Shown here piece after piece: positions 8,202 through 16,606 of a stretch of 64,000 bases of DNA. The position numbers and the translations under genes are program-made. This DNA comes from Muricoccus harenae (lineage in GTDB: Bacteria > Pseudomonadota > Alphaproteobacteria > Acetobacterales > Acetobacteraceae): assembly GCF_009848505.1 (NCBI RefSeq), contig NZ_WWDL01000021.1, positions 40,662 to 104,661 of the forward strand. The letters run 5' to 3'. The notes under the pieces were generated by a model that had not been told where the DNA came from, did no database searches, and worked only from the letters and a program-made list of their open reading frames with translations. Numbering within the stretch: position 1 is the stretch's first letter; every line of letters begins with the position of its first letter.

Positions 8202-8668
8202 TGCATGAGGCACGACTGGCCGAGCTGGGCCTGACCCTGCCGCCCCTGCCGAAGCCGGCCTTCGACTACGTGCCGGCGGTGCTGGAGCGCGGGCTGGTCT
8301 GGGTGAGCGGGCAGCTGCCGCGCGATGCCGAAGGCGCCCTGCCGGTGCTGGGCCGGCTGGGCGCCGAGGTGGAGCTGGAGGACGGGCGCCGCGCGGCGGA
8401 GCTCTGCGCCCTGCAGGGCCTGGCCGCGCTGCGTTCCGTCGCAGGTTCGCTCGATGCCGTGGCGCGGGTGGTGAAGGTGACGGGCTTCGTCGCCTCGGCC
8501 ACCGGCTTCTGCGACCAGCCGAAGGTGATCGACGCTGCCTCCAACCTGCTGGGCAAGGTTTTCGGCGAGGCGGGGCGCCATGCCCGCAGCGCCGTGGGGG
8601 TGGCGATGCTGCCGCGCAACGTGCCGGTCGAGATCGAATTCGTCTTCGCTCTGCGGGACCAGGGCTGA
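8201..8668 (+). CDS. RidA/YjgF family protein
   Basis: A 155-residue member of the YjgF/YER057c/UK114 family, of the slightly longer type. RidA proteins hydrolyse reactive enamine/imine intermediates to keto acids and ammonia; several sub-families act as dedicated deaminases in catabolic operons. The family's C-terminal signature is PRNVPVEIEF here, in place of the usual Arg-bearing motif of archetypal RidA. The ATG at 8201 shares its A with the SDR stop (TGATG). Its place in the operon suggests the substrate contains or generates an amino group. Confidence 0.85.
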   Translation: MHEARLAELGLTLPPLPKPAFDYVPAVLERGLVWVSGQLPRDAEGALPVLGRLGAEVELEDGRRAAELCALQGLAALRSVAGSLDAVARVVKVTGFVASATGFCDQPKVIDAASNLLGKVFGEAGRHARSAVGVAMLPRNVPVEIEFVFALRDQG

Positions 8669-8726
8669 TTCCGGGAGAAGCGCGACGCCTTCTTTCCTTC
8701 CACGCTGACAACAGGGGTAGAGATCG

Positions 8727-10334
8727 ATGCCGCATCCGATGATCGACCGCCGCACCGCCTTGCTCGCCGGTGCGGGCCTGCTGGGAACCGGGCTTTCGGG
8801 AATGCCCGCCTGGGCGCAGGGCGCAGCGGGTGGGGAGGCAGATCCCTATGGGGCCGATGATCCGCAGGCGCGGCGCGGCGGCATCCTGACCATCGCCATC
8901 GCCAACGAGCCGCCGAACCTCGATCCCTTCCATCAGGCTGGCGATGCGCGCACCGCCGTCACCGTGCTGATGTACCAGGGGCTGATGTTCGAGCACGCCT
9001 CTGGCACCGCGAAGCCGCTGCTGGCGGAATCCATGGCGATCTCCGATGACGGGCTCGCCTATACCTTCAATATCCGGCGCGGGGTGCGCTTCCATACCGG
9101 CCAGCCGATGACATCGGCCGATGTGAAATACAGCTACGACTATGTGCGTAACCCCTCCAATGGCAGCCCGGGCGCCGCGGATTTCGGGGTTATCAGCGAG
9201 ATCGAGGCGCCGGACGACCATACCGTGGTAATCCGCCTGTCGGAGCCCAACGCCTCCCTGCCGATGACGCTCACCAACCGCTTCGGCTGCGTGGTCCCGC
9301 GCGACACCTTCGCCAATCCGCAGGCGCGCGCGCGGCTCTCGCAGCAATCGGTGGGCACCGGGCCCTTCATGCTGCAGGAGTTCCGGCCGCAGAGTCATAT
9401 CCGCATGGCGCGCTTCCCGAATTACTGGCGCCAGGGGCAACCCTATCTGGATGGGGTGCTGTTCAGCGTGCAGCCCAATGCGGCCAGCGTGCTGGTGGCG
9501 CTGCGCAGCCGCCGCGTGGACCTTGCGCTGCTGGCCCGGCCACAGGATGCGGAGCAGCTCCAGGGGCAGGCGGGAATCAACATCACCTCCGCCCTCTCGC
9601 TGCGGCAATGCTCGCTCGACCTCGACTGCAACCATGCCCAGCTGAAGGATCAGCGCGTGCGGCAGGCCATCGCGTTGGCCATCGACAAGAACGCGGTGAT
9701 GCAGGCCTCGATCGGCGGCAAGGGCAAGGTGCTGGGCACCATCCCGGCCGCCATGCAGGAGAGCTGGGGCGCGCCGATCGAGTCCCTGCCCTTCCAGAAG
9801 ACCGACCCGGCGCGCGCGAAGGCGCTGCTGGCCGAGGCGGGGCTTGGGGATGGCTTCGCGCTGGACCTGATCAGCATCATCGGCTTCGAATGGATGGACC
9901 CGGCGGCCGTCACCATCGCGCAGCAGCTGGCACCCATCGGCATCCGGCTGAACCTGCAGCGGGTGGAACTGGGCGTGTGGCTGAACGCCTTCCGCACGCG
10001 CAACATGCGCTTCACCTTCAATGACTGGGGCACGCAGCCCGATCCGCACCTGCTGTACTACCGGCACTTCCGCGGCACGCCGCGCGGCGCGGACTTCCGC
10101 AACTGGAACAATGCCGAGGCCAACCGTCTCATGGATACGGGCATGGCGACGCCCGATCCCGCAAAGCGGCGCGAGGCCTATCTGGGCTTGCAGAAGGTGA
10201 TGGACGAGACCGTGCCCACGTTGATGCTCTTCTCGCCCGATTTGGTGACGGTGTCGCAGCAGCGCGTGCGCAACTATGTGCAGCACCCGACGGGATGGTG
10301 GTTCGGCCTGGCCAAGGCCTGGATCGCCGCCTGA
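8727..10334 (+). CDS. ABC transporter substrate-binding protein, DppA/OppA family (SBP_bac_5)
   Basis: A 535-residue periplasmic receptor for the dipeptide-type transporter. The N-terminus has an Arg-Arg signal (DRRTALLAGAGLLG) ending near AWAQG, likely Tat-exported. The mature part begins with the family pattern GGILTIAIANEPPNLDPF and contains the SBP_bac_5 hallmark ISDDGLAYTFNIRRGVRFH (shown here within 20 residues). Despite the family name, such receptors also bind opines, glycosides and sugar acids. It lies 58 bases after the RidA gene and 3 bases before the permease gene. Confidence 0.92.
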   Translation: MPHPMIDRRTALLAGAGLLGTGLSGMPAWAQGAAGGEADPYGADDPQARRGGILTIAIANEPPNLDPFHQAGDARTAVTVLMYQGLMFEHASGTAKPLLAESMAISDDGLAYTFNIRRGVRFHTGQPMTSADVKYSYDYVRNPSNGSPGAADFGVISEIEAPDDHTVVIRLSEPNASLPMTLTNRFGCVVPRDTFANPQARARLSQQSVGTGPFMLQEFRPQSHIRMARFPNYWRQGQPYLDGVLFSVQPNAASVLVALRSRRVDLALLARPQDAEQLQGQAGINITSALSLRQCSLDLDCNHAQLKDQRVRQAIALAIDKNAVMQASIGGKGKVLGTIPAAMQESWGAPIESLPFQKTDPARAKALLAEAGLGDGFALDLISIIGFEWMDPAAVTIAQQLAPIGIRLNLQRVELGVWLNAFRTRNMRFTFNDWGTQPDPHLLYYRHFRGTPRGADFRNWNNAEANRLMDTGMATPDPAKRREAYLGLQKVMDETVPTLMLFSPDLVTVSQQRVRNYVQHPTGWWFGLAKAWIAA

Positions 10335-10337
10335 TCC

Positions 10338-11285
10338 ATGACGGAAGCCCTCCTCCGCAGGCTCGGTGCCGCGCTCGTGACCATGGTGCTGGCCACCGGC
10401 GCGGTCTTCCTGCTGATCCGCGCCGTGCCGGGCGATGCCATCGGCGAGATGCTGGGGCAGAGCGCGGGCGACCCGGCGGCGGAGGCGGCGCTGCGCGCCT
10501 TCTTCGGTCTGGATCGCCCGCTCTGGTCGCAATACCTGGCCTGGGCGGGGGATGTGCTGCAGGGGGATCTCGGCACCTCGATGCGGCAGGGGCTGCCGGT
10601 GGCCGGGATCATCTTCGATGCCTTCCTGGTGACGCTGGAGATCGGGCTCGTTACCCTGGTGGTCGCGATCTTGGTGGGGGTTCCGTTGGGACTCGCGGCG
10701 GGAGCGCGGCCCGGCGGCATCTTCGACATGGTGGTGGAGGGATTCACCCTGCTCGGCCTTTCCGCCCCGGTGTTCTGGACGGGGATGGTGCTGCTGATCC
10801 TGGCCGATGCCTGGCTCGGCTGGGCGCCGCCGTTGATCTACACGCCGCCCGGCATCTCGCTGGCCGACAATCTGGAGGGCATCCTGCTGCCAGTGCTGGC
10901 GCTCGGGCTGCTGCAGGCGGCGGCCTATGCGCAGTTTACGCGGCAGCAGACGGCGGCGCTGCTGCGGCAGGATTTCGTGCGCGCGGCGACGGCGCGCGGG
11001 CTTCCGGCACGCGTCATCTTCGGCCGCCACGTGCTGCGCAACATCGCCATCCCGCTCGTCACCTATGCCGGGCTGATCCTGGTGCAGATCCTGGGCGGCG
11101 TGGTGGTGGTGGAGACGCTTTTCGGCATTCCAGGCCTCGGGCGCACGCTGCTCGCTGCGATCCAGGGCCGGGACTATCCCGTGCTGCAGGGCGCGCTGCT
11201 GCTGGCGGTGCTGGTGGCCTTGCTGGTGAACCTGTTGATCGACCTCGCCTATGCGGCAATCGATCCACGCGTCAGGGGCGCGTGA
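10338..11285 (+). CDS. Dipeptide-type ABC transporter permease, DppB-like
   Basis: A 315-residue inner-membrane permease with about six membrane segments. The family N-terminus (TEALLRRLGAALVTMVLATG) and the motif preceding the coupling loop (RAATARGLPARVIFGRHVLR, the EAA-type loop that contacts OppD/OppF) are both clear. It starts three bases after the binding-protein stop and overlaps the next permease by one base. Confidence 0.93.
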   Translation: MTEALLRRLGAALVTMVLATGAVFLLIRAVPGDAIGEMLGQSAGDPAAEAALRAFFGLDRPLWSQYLAWAGDVLQGDLGTSMRQGLPVAGIIFDAFLVTLEIGLVTLVVAILVGVPLGLAAGARPGGIFDMVVEGFTLLGLSAPVFWTGMVLLILADAWLGWAPPLIYTPPGISLADNLEGILLPVLALGLLQAAAYAQFTRQQTAALLRQDFVRAATARGLPARVIFGRHVLRNIAIPLVTYAGLILVQILGGVVVVETLFGIPGLGRTLLAAIQGRDYPVLQGALLLAVLVALLVNLLIDLAYAAIDPRVRGA

Positions 11286-12079
11286 TGAGCCGGGGCCGGA
11301 TCGAGCTGGTGATCGGGGCGGTGCTGGCGGCGATCCTGCTCGCCGTCAGCTTTGCGCCCGGGCTGTTCGCCGGGCCGCCCGAGGCGGTGGAGGTGACGCG
11401 GCGGCTGGAGGCGCCTTCCGCGCAATTCTGGTTCGGCACGGACGAGACCGGGCGGGATGTCTATGCGCGCGTCGTGCATGGGGCTGGAACCACCCTTGGC
11501 ATCGTGGGCGCGGCCATCGCCGTTGCCGCGCTGCTGGGCGGGGGACTGGGCGCGGTGGCCGGCTATATGGGCCGGGTGCCGGACCTGGCGCTGTCCCGAG
11601 CGGCGGATGCGCTGCTGGCCTTTCCGCCGATCATCCTTGGCGTGGTGCTGGCCAGCACGCTAGGGGCCGGGGCCGGCAACCTGATCCTGGCGCTCGCCAT
11701 TATCTATGCGCCGGTCTTCTTCCGCGTGGCGCGGGCGGCGGGGCTGATGGAATCGCAGCGCGCCTATGTGGAGGCGGCGCGGGCGCTTGGCCATGGCGAA
11801 TGGGCGGTGCTGCTGCGGCATGTCGCGCGCAACGTCGCGCCCGTCGTGATCCTGCAATGCGTGATCCTGTTTCCGCTGGCCCTGCAGATCCAGGCGGCGC
11901 TGGGCTTTCTCGGCCTCGGCGTGCCGCCGCCCACGGCGGATTGGGGCGCCAGCCTGCAGGAAAGCCGGAACTACCTGACCGTCGCGCCCTGGCTGGCGAT
12001 TTTCCCCGGCCTTGCCTTGCTGCTCGCCGCCATCGCCGCGTCCCTGCTCGGGCGGGCCTTGCAGATGCGGGACGGCTGA
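11285..12079 (+). CDS. Dipeptide-type ABC transporter permease, DppC-like
   Basis: A 264-residue second permease, completing the transporter. It has the short DppC-type N-terminal segment, the periplasmic FGTDETGRDVYARVVHG motif diagnostic of DppC, and the EAA loop EAARALGHGEWAVLLRHV. The ATG at 11285 shares its A with the DppB stop (TGATG). It is the last gene of the operon that begins with the GntR regulator; a hairpin follows after 7 bases. Confidence 0.93.
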   Translation: MSRGRIELVIGAVLAAILLAVSFAPGLFAGPPEAVEVTRRLEAPSAQFWFGTDETGRDVYARVVHGAGTTLGIVGAAIAVAALLGGGLGAVAGYMGRVPDLALSRAADALLAFPPIILGVVLASTLGAGAGNLILALAIIYAPVFFRVARAAGLMESQRAYVEAARALGHGEWAVLLRHVARNVAPVVILQCVILFPLALQIQAALGFLGLGVPPPTADWGASLQESRNYLTVAPWLAIFPGLALLLAAIAASLLGRALQMRDG

Positions 12080-12085
12080 GAGCCC

Positions 12086-12113
12086 CGGCGGCCATGCCAG
12101 GGCATGGCCGCCG
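12086..12113. terminator. Strong hairpin between convergent genes
   Basis: A perfect 13-bp inverted repeat, cggcggccatgcc-ag-ggcatggccgccg, midway between the DppC stop (12079) and the convergent glycosidase stop (12119). There is no T-tract, so it may be a bidirectional block of a factor-assisted kind. Confidence 0.65.
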
Positions 12114-12118
12114 CACGC

Positions 12119-13384
12119 TCACCCCGCCCTGGCGCGGGTCTCCTGGAGCAGCGCATCAAACAGGCGTTGCTGCTCCCGAAGCTCCTCGGCTAGCGGCGCG
12201 TAGACAAGCCGCCTGTCGCCATCCGGCTGCAACTCGAACAACCCGTTCGGGCAGTAGCGGTCATCGTCCCAGCCGGGATGCGACAGCACGGGATAGAGGC
12301 AGATTCCCTCGATGGGCACGCCCGCGCGCATGGCAGCGCGCACCTCCTCGCAGACATAGCGCAGCCATGGCACGCGCTCGTCGCCCTCGATGCTGGTCTC
12401 CGCCAGGAAGATCGGGCGGCGGTAGCGCGCATAGACATCGGCGAAAAGCATGCGGAGCGGCCGGTGGAGCGGGTCGGCGGGCAGCACGGCCTCGCGCTCG
12501 CCGCCATGCAGCCATTGGTTGTTCCAATAGTAATTCACGCCGACGATATCGACGATCTCGGGCCCGCCGCCGAGTTCGGGCGAGGCCTGGCCAGCCAGCA
12601 TGTCCCAGGCATGGAACTGCCCCTGGTTGCGGGCGAGCGCATCCACCGGGTCCTGGTCCGGGCGCGGGATGATGTTGATCATGGGATCGATCGACACGAT
12701 GCGCGCGCCAGGCGCCGCCTCGCGCACCGCCCGCCCCCCGGCGATCGCCGCGCGGACGAGCTGCATCTTCAATGCATCGCTGTAGGCGCGGTCCGTGTGG
12801 CCGGGATTCATCAACCCGGCCTCGCCGCCGGCCCAGGCGAAGAAGGAGATCTCGTTCACCGGGCAGACCATGGGGGGATGGCCTGTCTCCTCCAGGTGCA
12901 GCCGGGCGAAGGCGCGGGCGAAATTGGCGAAGCGGCTTACGAAGGCGGCGGAATAGACGTCGAGCCCATCCGGCCAGCCGTAATGGCAGAGGTCCCAGGC
13001 CACCTGGGTTCCGGTGACCTTCGCGGCGCGCAGCGCCGGTAGCACCGAGGACCAGTCGTAATGGCCCGGCGCCGTCTCGATCAGGTGCCAGCGGACGCCG
13101 TCACGCGCAACACGGATGCCGTGCTCCGCCAGCTGCCGGTAGTCCTCGGCGGCCAGCACGTCGTGCCGCGTGCTGCGGAGCAGGTCGAGCCGCCGGCCAT
13201 CCCGGCGGCGATGGGTGGAGCATTCGAAGCCGCCCATGAAGAAGCTCTGGAACAGCCGGGTCCCGGAGGAACGTCCCCTCTGGGGGAAGAGGGGCGTGAT
13301 CTCCCCGTCCTGCGCGCCCGCGAGTGATGTGGCCATCTCCTGCCCCCTGCCATGCCCGGCGCGCGCGGCACTCGGATCATTCAT
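12119..13384 (-). CDS. Clan GH-A glycoside hydrolase-like protein
   Basis: A 421-residue TIM-barrel protein resembling family 1/5 beta-glycosidases. The acid/base Glu is in VCPVNEISFF (about residue 178) and the nucleophile Glu in FLAETSIEG (about 329), with VNYYWNN between them, the order expected for a retaining clan GH-A enzyme. ATG 13384 is preferred because GGAG lies 8 bases upstream; GTG 13393 is an alternative. No signal peptide is visible, so it is probably cytoplasmic and may act on an intracellular glycoside or intermediate. It lies downstream of, and on the same strand as, the glycosyltransferase gene. Confidence 0.75.
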   Translation of the reverse strand: MNDPSAARAGHGRGQEMATSLAGAQDGEITPLFPQRGRSSGTRLFQSFFMGGFECSTHRRRDGRRLDLLRSTRHDVLAAEDYRQLAEHGIRVARDGVRWHLIETAPGHYDWSSVLPALRAAKVTGTQVAWDLCHYGWPDGLDVYSAAFVSRFANFARAFARLHLEETGHPPMVCPVNEISFFAWAGGEAGLMNPGHTDRAYSDALKMQLVRAAIAGGRAVREAAPGARIVSIDPMINIIPRPDQDPVDALARNQGQFHAWDMLAGQASPELGGGPEIVDIVGVNYYWNNQWLHGGEREAVLPADPLHRPLRMLFADVYARYRRPIFLAETSIEGDERVPWLRYVCEEVRAAMRAGVPIEGICLYPVLSHPGWDDDRYCPNGLFELQPDGDRRLVYAPLAEELREQQRLFDALLQETRARAG

Positions 13385-13477
13385 TCCGTTCACTCCAAGA
13401 ATTCGCCAGCGGGCCGGAGTCCCTCACGCGGGCCGCGGCGGATCGTTTCCGCCGCCCCCGGCCATTATCCCGGATCG

Positions 13478-14587
13478 TCAGGCCGCGGCGGCGGCCTGGC
13501 GTTGCGCGCCGATCTCCAGGATCAGCCGCGCCGCCGCCTCGACCCCGCCGCTGCCGGTCACCAGGGATCGGGCGCGGGCGGCCATGGCCGCGGTCTTGGC
13601 GGGCTCCTCCAGGATGGAGCAGAAAGCCTCCGCCAGCCCGTCCGCTTCGATGGCATCCGGCAGGAAGCTATGCGCCGCCCGGTGGCGCCCCAGGGCTTCG
13701 GCCAGCAGCAGGGTTTCCGAGATGGGCCCCGGCACCAGCACCAGGGGCGTGCCCAGGGCCGCACCCTCATGCATGGTGCTCGTGCCCTCGCCGATCAGGA
13801 TGTCGGTGGCCTGGATGTGCAGCAATGCGTCTGCTTGAGGAATCACGCCGCGGCAATGCAACCAATTGGGGAATCCATCCTCAAGCCCCAGGACGCTGCG
13901 CAGCTCGTCCTCGTCCCGCACGGCCATCAGGTGCAGCTCCAACTCCGGATGCGCGCCTTGCCGCAACTGCTCCACCGCGCCATAGAGGCCGCGGAGAACG
14001 CGGCTGGCGAAGTCCCGGCCAAAGGGGAAGTTCCGTACGGAATACAGGACCGTCGGCCGGCCGGAGAGCCCTAGCCTTGCGCGCGCCTCTGTCTTGTCAG
14101 GCACCGCCTCCAGGTCCAGGAAGGGACCCGTCTTAACGATCTTGTCTTCGACGAGCGACAGCTCCGGCGGCAGCGCGACCAGCGGCGCATAGGCCCAGAT
14201 GATCGCGTCCATCTGCATCATGAAGGGCCAGTCGCCGAACAGCTCGTCGCCGACCGGCGGGATGGGGATGGAGACCCAGGCCGCATGTGGAACGCAGGCG
14301 CGGAGCGGCAGCAGGTAGCGGGCCGTGTCGTCCACGATGACATCGGCATCGCCGAAGCAGGCCTTGGTGACCGCATCGCGGTTCTCGCGCGTGATGGGCG
14401 GCAGCAGGCGCGGCTGGTAGCCCATCTTGATCGTCATCTCGATGTTGAGCGGCCGCATCCGCACCGTGTCGAGCACGAATTCGACCTCGACCGAGGGATC
14501 GATCCGGCGCAGGGTCCGCGCCAATGTCGCGGTCCGGGAGATATGGCCGATGCCGCCTTCGACGCAGGGAAGCATGATGACCTTCAC
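13478..14587 (-). CDS. GT-B glycosyltransferase (UGT/MurG-like)
   Basis: A 369-residue protein beginning with a glycine-containing loop typical of GT-B enzymes (MLPCVEGGIGHISRTATLA), which places it near GT1/GT28. The C-terminal donor-site region is seen as ILIGEGTSTMHEGAALGTPLVLVPGP, shortened here to its core GEGTSTMHEGAALGTP. The start is GTG 14587. There is no membrane segment. It is divergent from the GH1-like gene at 14930 and probably in one operon with the glycosidase at 12119, suggesting sugar transfer and trimming on one product. Acceptor and donor are unknown. Confidence 0.8.
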   Translation of the reverse strand: MKVIMLPCVEGGIGHISRTATLARTLRRIDPSVEVEFVLDTVRMRPLNIEMTIKMGYQPRLLPPITRENRDAVTKACFGDADVIVDDTARYLLPLRACVPHAAWVSIPIPPVGDELFGDWPFMMQMDAIIWAYAPLVALPPELSLVEDKIVKTGPFLDLEAVPDKTEARARLGLSGRPTVLYSVRNFPFGRDFASRVLRGLYGAVEQLRQGAHPELELHLMAVRDEDELRSVLGLEDGFPNWLHCRGVIPQADALLHIQATDILIGEGTSTMHEGAALGTPLVLVPGPISETLLLAEALGRHRAAHSFLPDAIEADGLAEAFCSILEEPAKTAAMAARARSLVTGSGGVEAAARLILEIGAQRQAAAAA

Positions 14588-14929
14588 GAGGGCCGGCCCC
14601 GATGGGGTGTCGCGTCACGTTCGGCGAGGGGCTTCATCCATTTCTCCATTCCATGCTGGATCCAGCGTTATTCCCCGAAACACGCGCACCGTTTTCCGGA
14701 TGCGTCGTCTTCAGGATGCGCCGGCGGCCCATGGGTCACAACGCTCTCACGCGAGGATTGATTGCGCCTCTATCTTGTGTGATCGCGGATCCATGCGCGT
14801 TTCCACACATGACGTCACGCGTGACGAAACGGCGGAAACTTTCGTGTCTGCCGCTGAAACGATGGCGGAATTAGGGCGCTTACGCCGAACGTGCCGGCCG
14901 GCGCAGAGAAGTGAGGAGTATCGACGGGA
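14588..14929. other. Divergent intergenic region between GT and GH1-like genes
   Basis: This 342-base spacer contains no convincing gene. It must hold the promoters of both flanking operons. The main structure is the 14-bp palindrome at 14813-14826. A GAGGAG ribosome-binding site precedes the start at 14930. Confidence 0.6.
14813..14826. promoter_or_regulatory. 14-bp perfect palindrome, candidate operator
   Basis: cgtcacgcgtgacg is perfectly self-complementary, and overlaps a second palindrome tgacgtca (14810-14817). It sits in the divergent promoter region of two carbohydrate operons, about 104 bases before the GH1-like start. The cognate factor is not identifiable. Confidence 0.4.
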
Positions 14930-16231
14930 ATGTCTAGACTGGAGCTCTGGGGCGGAATTGAATGCACAGTTCTGCGCGCAGGGGGCGAATGGCGCGATCA
15001 GCTCTGCGAAACAGGGCATCATGATCGCGACACGGATCTGGATCTCATCGCCTCGCTGGGCATCCGTCATCTCCGCTACCCCGTTCTCTGGGAAAAGGTC
15101 GCGCCGGAGGATCTGCGGAAGCCGGATTGGAGTTGGCCTGACGCACGGCTGGCGCGCTTGCGTGAGCTGGGTTGCGAGCCGATCGTCGGTCTCGTGCATC
15201 ACGGTTCGGGGCCGGCCTATACCAGCCTTCTCGATCCGCTCTTTCCGGAGAAGCTCGCGGATTACGCAAGGCAGGTAGCCATGCGCTATCCCTGGGTGCG
15301 CGATTGGACGCCCGTCAATGAACCCCTCACCACCGCCCGCTTCTCCGGCCTCTACGGCCATTGGTTCCCGCACGGGTGCGATGGGCGGAGCTTCCTGACG
15401 GCGCTCACCAACGAATGTCGCGCCGTGAACCTGGCCATGCGCGCGATCCGCGAGGTGCGGCCTGATGCCCGGCTGATCCAGACCGAGGATCTCGGCCGCG
15501 TCTTCTCGACGCCGCCACTGGCCGCGCAGGCCGCGCATGAGAACGAGCGCCGCTGGCTGAGCCTTGACCTGCTCTGCGGCCGGGTGAACAGCAGCCACTC
15601 CTGGTACGACGTCATGGTGTCGGAAGGCGTGCCGCGGGAGCATCTGGACCAGCTGGTGGCAGAACCCTGCCCGCCGGACATCATCGGCATCAACCATTAC
15701 GTGACCAGCGACCGCTACCTGGACCATCGCGTGGAGCTCTACCCGCCGGAGACTGTCGGCGGCGGCCCTGAGCTGCGCTATGCGGATGTTGAGGCGGTGC
15801 GCGTGCCCTTGCCGCCGCATGAGCACACCGGGGCGGAGGCGCGGCTGCGCGAGGCCTGGGAGCGCTACGGGCTGCCCATGGCCGTCACCGAGGCGCATCT
15901 GGGATGCCGGGAGCCGGAGGAATCCGTGCGCTGGCTGATGGAGGTGTGGGATGGCGCCTGCCGCCTGCGGCAGGAGGGTGTCGATCTGCATGCGGTGACG
16001 GTCTGGTCCATGTTCGGGGCGATGGACTGGTGCTCGCTGCTCCGGCGCCGGGACGGCAACTATGAGCCGGGTGTCTTCGACGTGCGCCATGACCCGCCGC
16101 GGCCAACACCGCTCGCCGAGGCGGTCCGCGCGCTGGCGACCACAGGCCGCTACCTGCACCCCGTGGCGCAAGAGCCTGGCTGGTGGCGGCGCGAAGACCG
16201 GTACCTGGTCGGGCAGCGGCGCGTCGCCTGA
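14930..16231 (+). CDS. Family 1-like glycoside hydrolase
   Basis: A 433-residue clan GH-A protein close to family 1. Acid/base Glu131 lies in WTPVNEPLTTARF and nucleophile Glu321 in AVTEAHLG, both in canonical settings; GINHYVTSD is the matching NYY-type segment. The protein resembles the glycosidase half of larger proteins that carry a C-terminal sugar-nucleotide reductase, but here it stops after the barrel. GAGGAG precedes the ATG by about 12 bases. No signal peptide is visible, so a cytoplasmic role in glycan turnover or biosynthesis is more likely than extracellular digestion. Confidence 0.8.
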   Translation: MSRLELWGGIECTVLRAGGEWRDQLCETGHHDRDTDLDLIASLGIRHLRYPVLWEKVAPEDLRKPDWSWPDARLARLRELGCEPIVGLVHHGSGPAYTSLLDPLFPEKLADYARQVAMRYPWVRDWTPVNEPLTTARFSGLYGHWFPHGCDGRSFLTALTNECRAVNLAMRAIREVRPDARLIQTEDLGRVFSTPPLAAQAAHENERRWLSLDLLCGRVNSSHSWYDVMVSEGVPREHLDQLVAEPCPPDIIGINHYVTSDRYLDHRVELYPPETVGGGPELRYADVEAVRVPLPPHEHTGAEARLREAWERYGLPMAVTEAHLGCREPEESVRWLMEVWDGACRLRQEGVDLHAVTVWSMFGAMDWCSLLRRRDGNYEPGVFDVRHDPPRPTPLAEAVRALATTGRYLHPVAQEPGWWRREDRYLVGQRRVA

Positions 16232-16244
16232 CGGCGCGCCCGGA

Positions 16245-16604
16245 TCAATCCATCCGCCAGACCAGGATCGCCGCCAGCAGGCACAGGGCCAGGACCGCCA
16301 CGATGACGGCCACGGTCCGATGGCTGCCGGAGGGCGGCACCCGGTTGCTGGCCGCGTCGGGCGGGACCGGGGCATCGCGCCTTTCCCGCTCGCGCACCTC
16401 CGCCACCAGCTTCGGGTCCAGCGGCGCGCCCGCGGCCTCGTCATCCGTGCCGAGCGGGGCGAGGCCGGGGTCCAGCATCGGCACCTTGTCGCCGGTTGCG
16501 CCGCTTTCGGCGTCTCGCTTGAGCTGGGCGGCATTGGAGGTGGGGGTCACCGGCACGGGGACCGGGCGCGGTTCCAGCTCGGTCGGGTCGTCATTCTTCG
16601 GCAT
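16245..16604 (-). CDS. Hypothetical tail-anchored membrane protein
   Basis: A 119-residue protein I do not recognise. The first 90 residues are Pro-, Asp- and Glu-rich and likely disordered; residues about 97-117 (TVAVIVAVLALCLLAAILVW) form one C-terminal membrane anchor. It starts two bases after the NDH-2 stop, so it is probably the last gene of the cyanophycin/NDH-2 operon. Confidence 0.65.
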   Translation of the reverse strand: MPKNDDPTELEPRPVPVPVTPTSNAAQLKRDAESGATGDKVPMLDPGLAPLGTDDEAAGAPLDPKLVAEVRERERRDAPVPPDAASNRVPPSGSHRTVAVIVAVLALCLLAAILVWRMD

Positions 16605-16606
16605 GC

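Noticed and set aside
7173..11030. A 1285-residue open frame on the minus strand
   Set aside because: It is antisense to seven well-supported transporter and enzyme genes, is rich in Arg, Gly and His, and arises from high GC at third codon positions.
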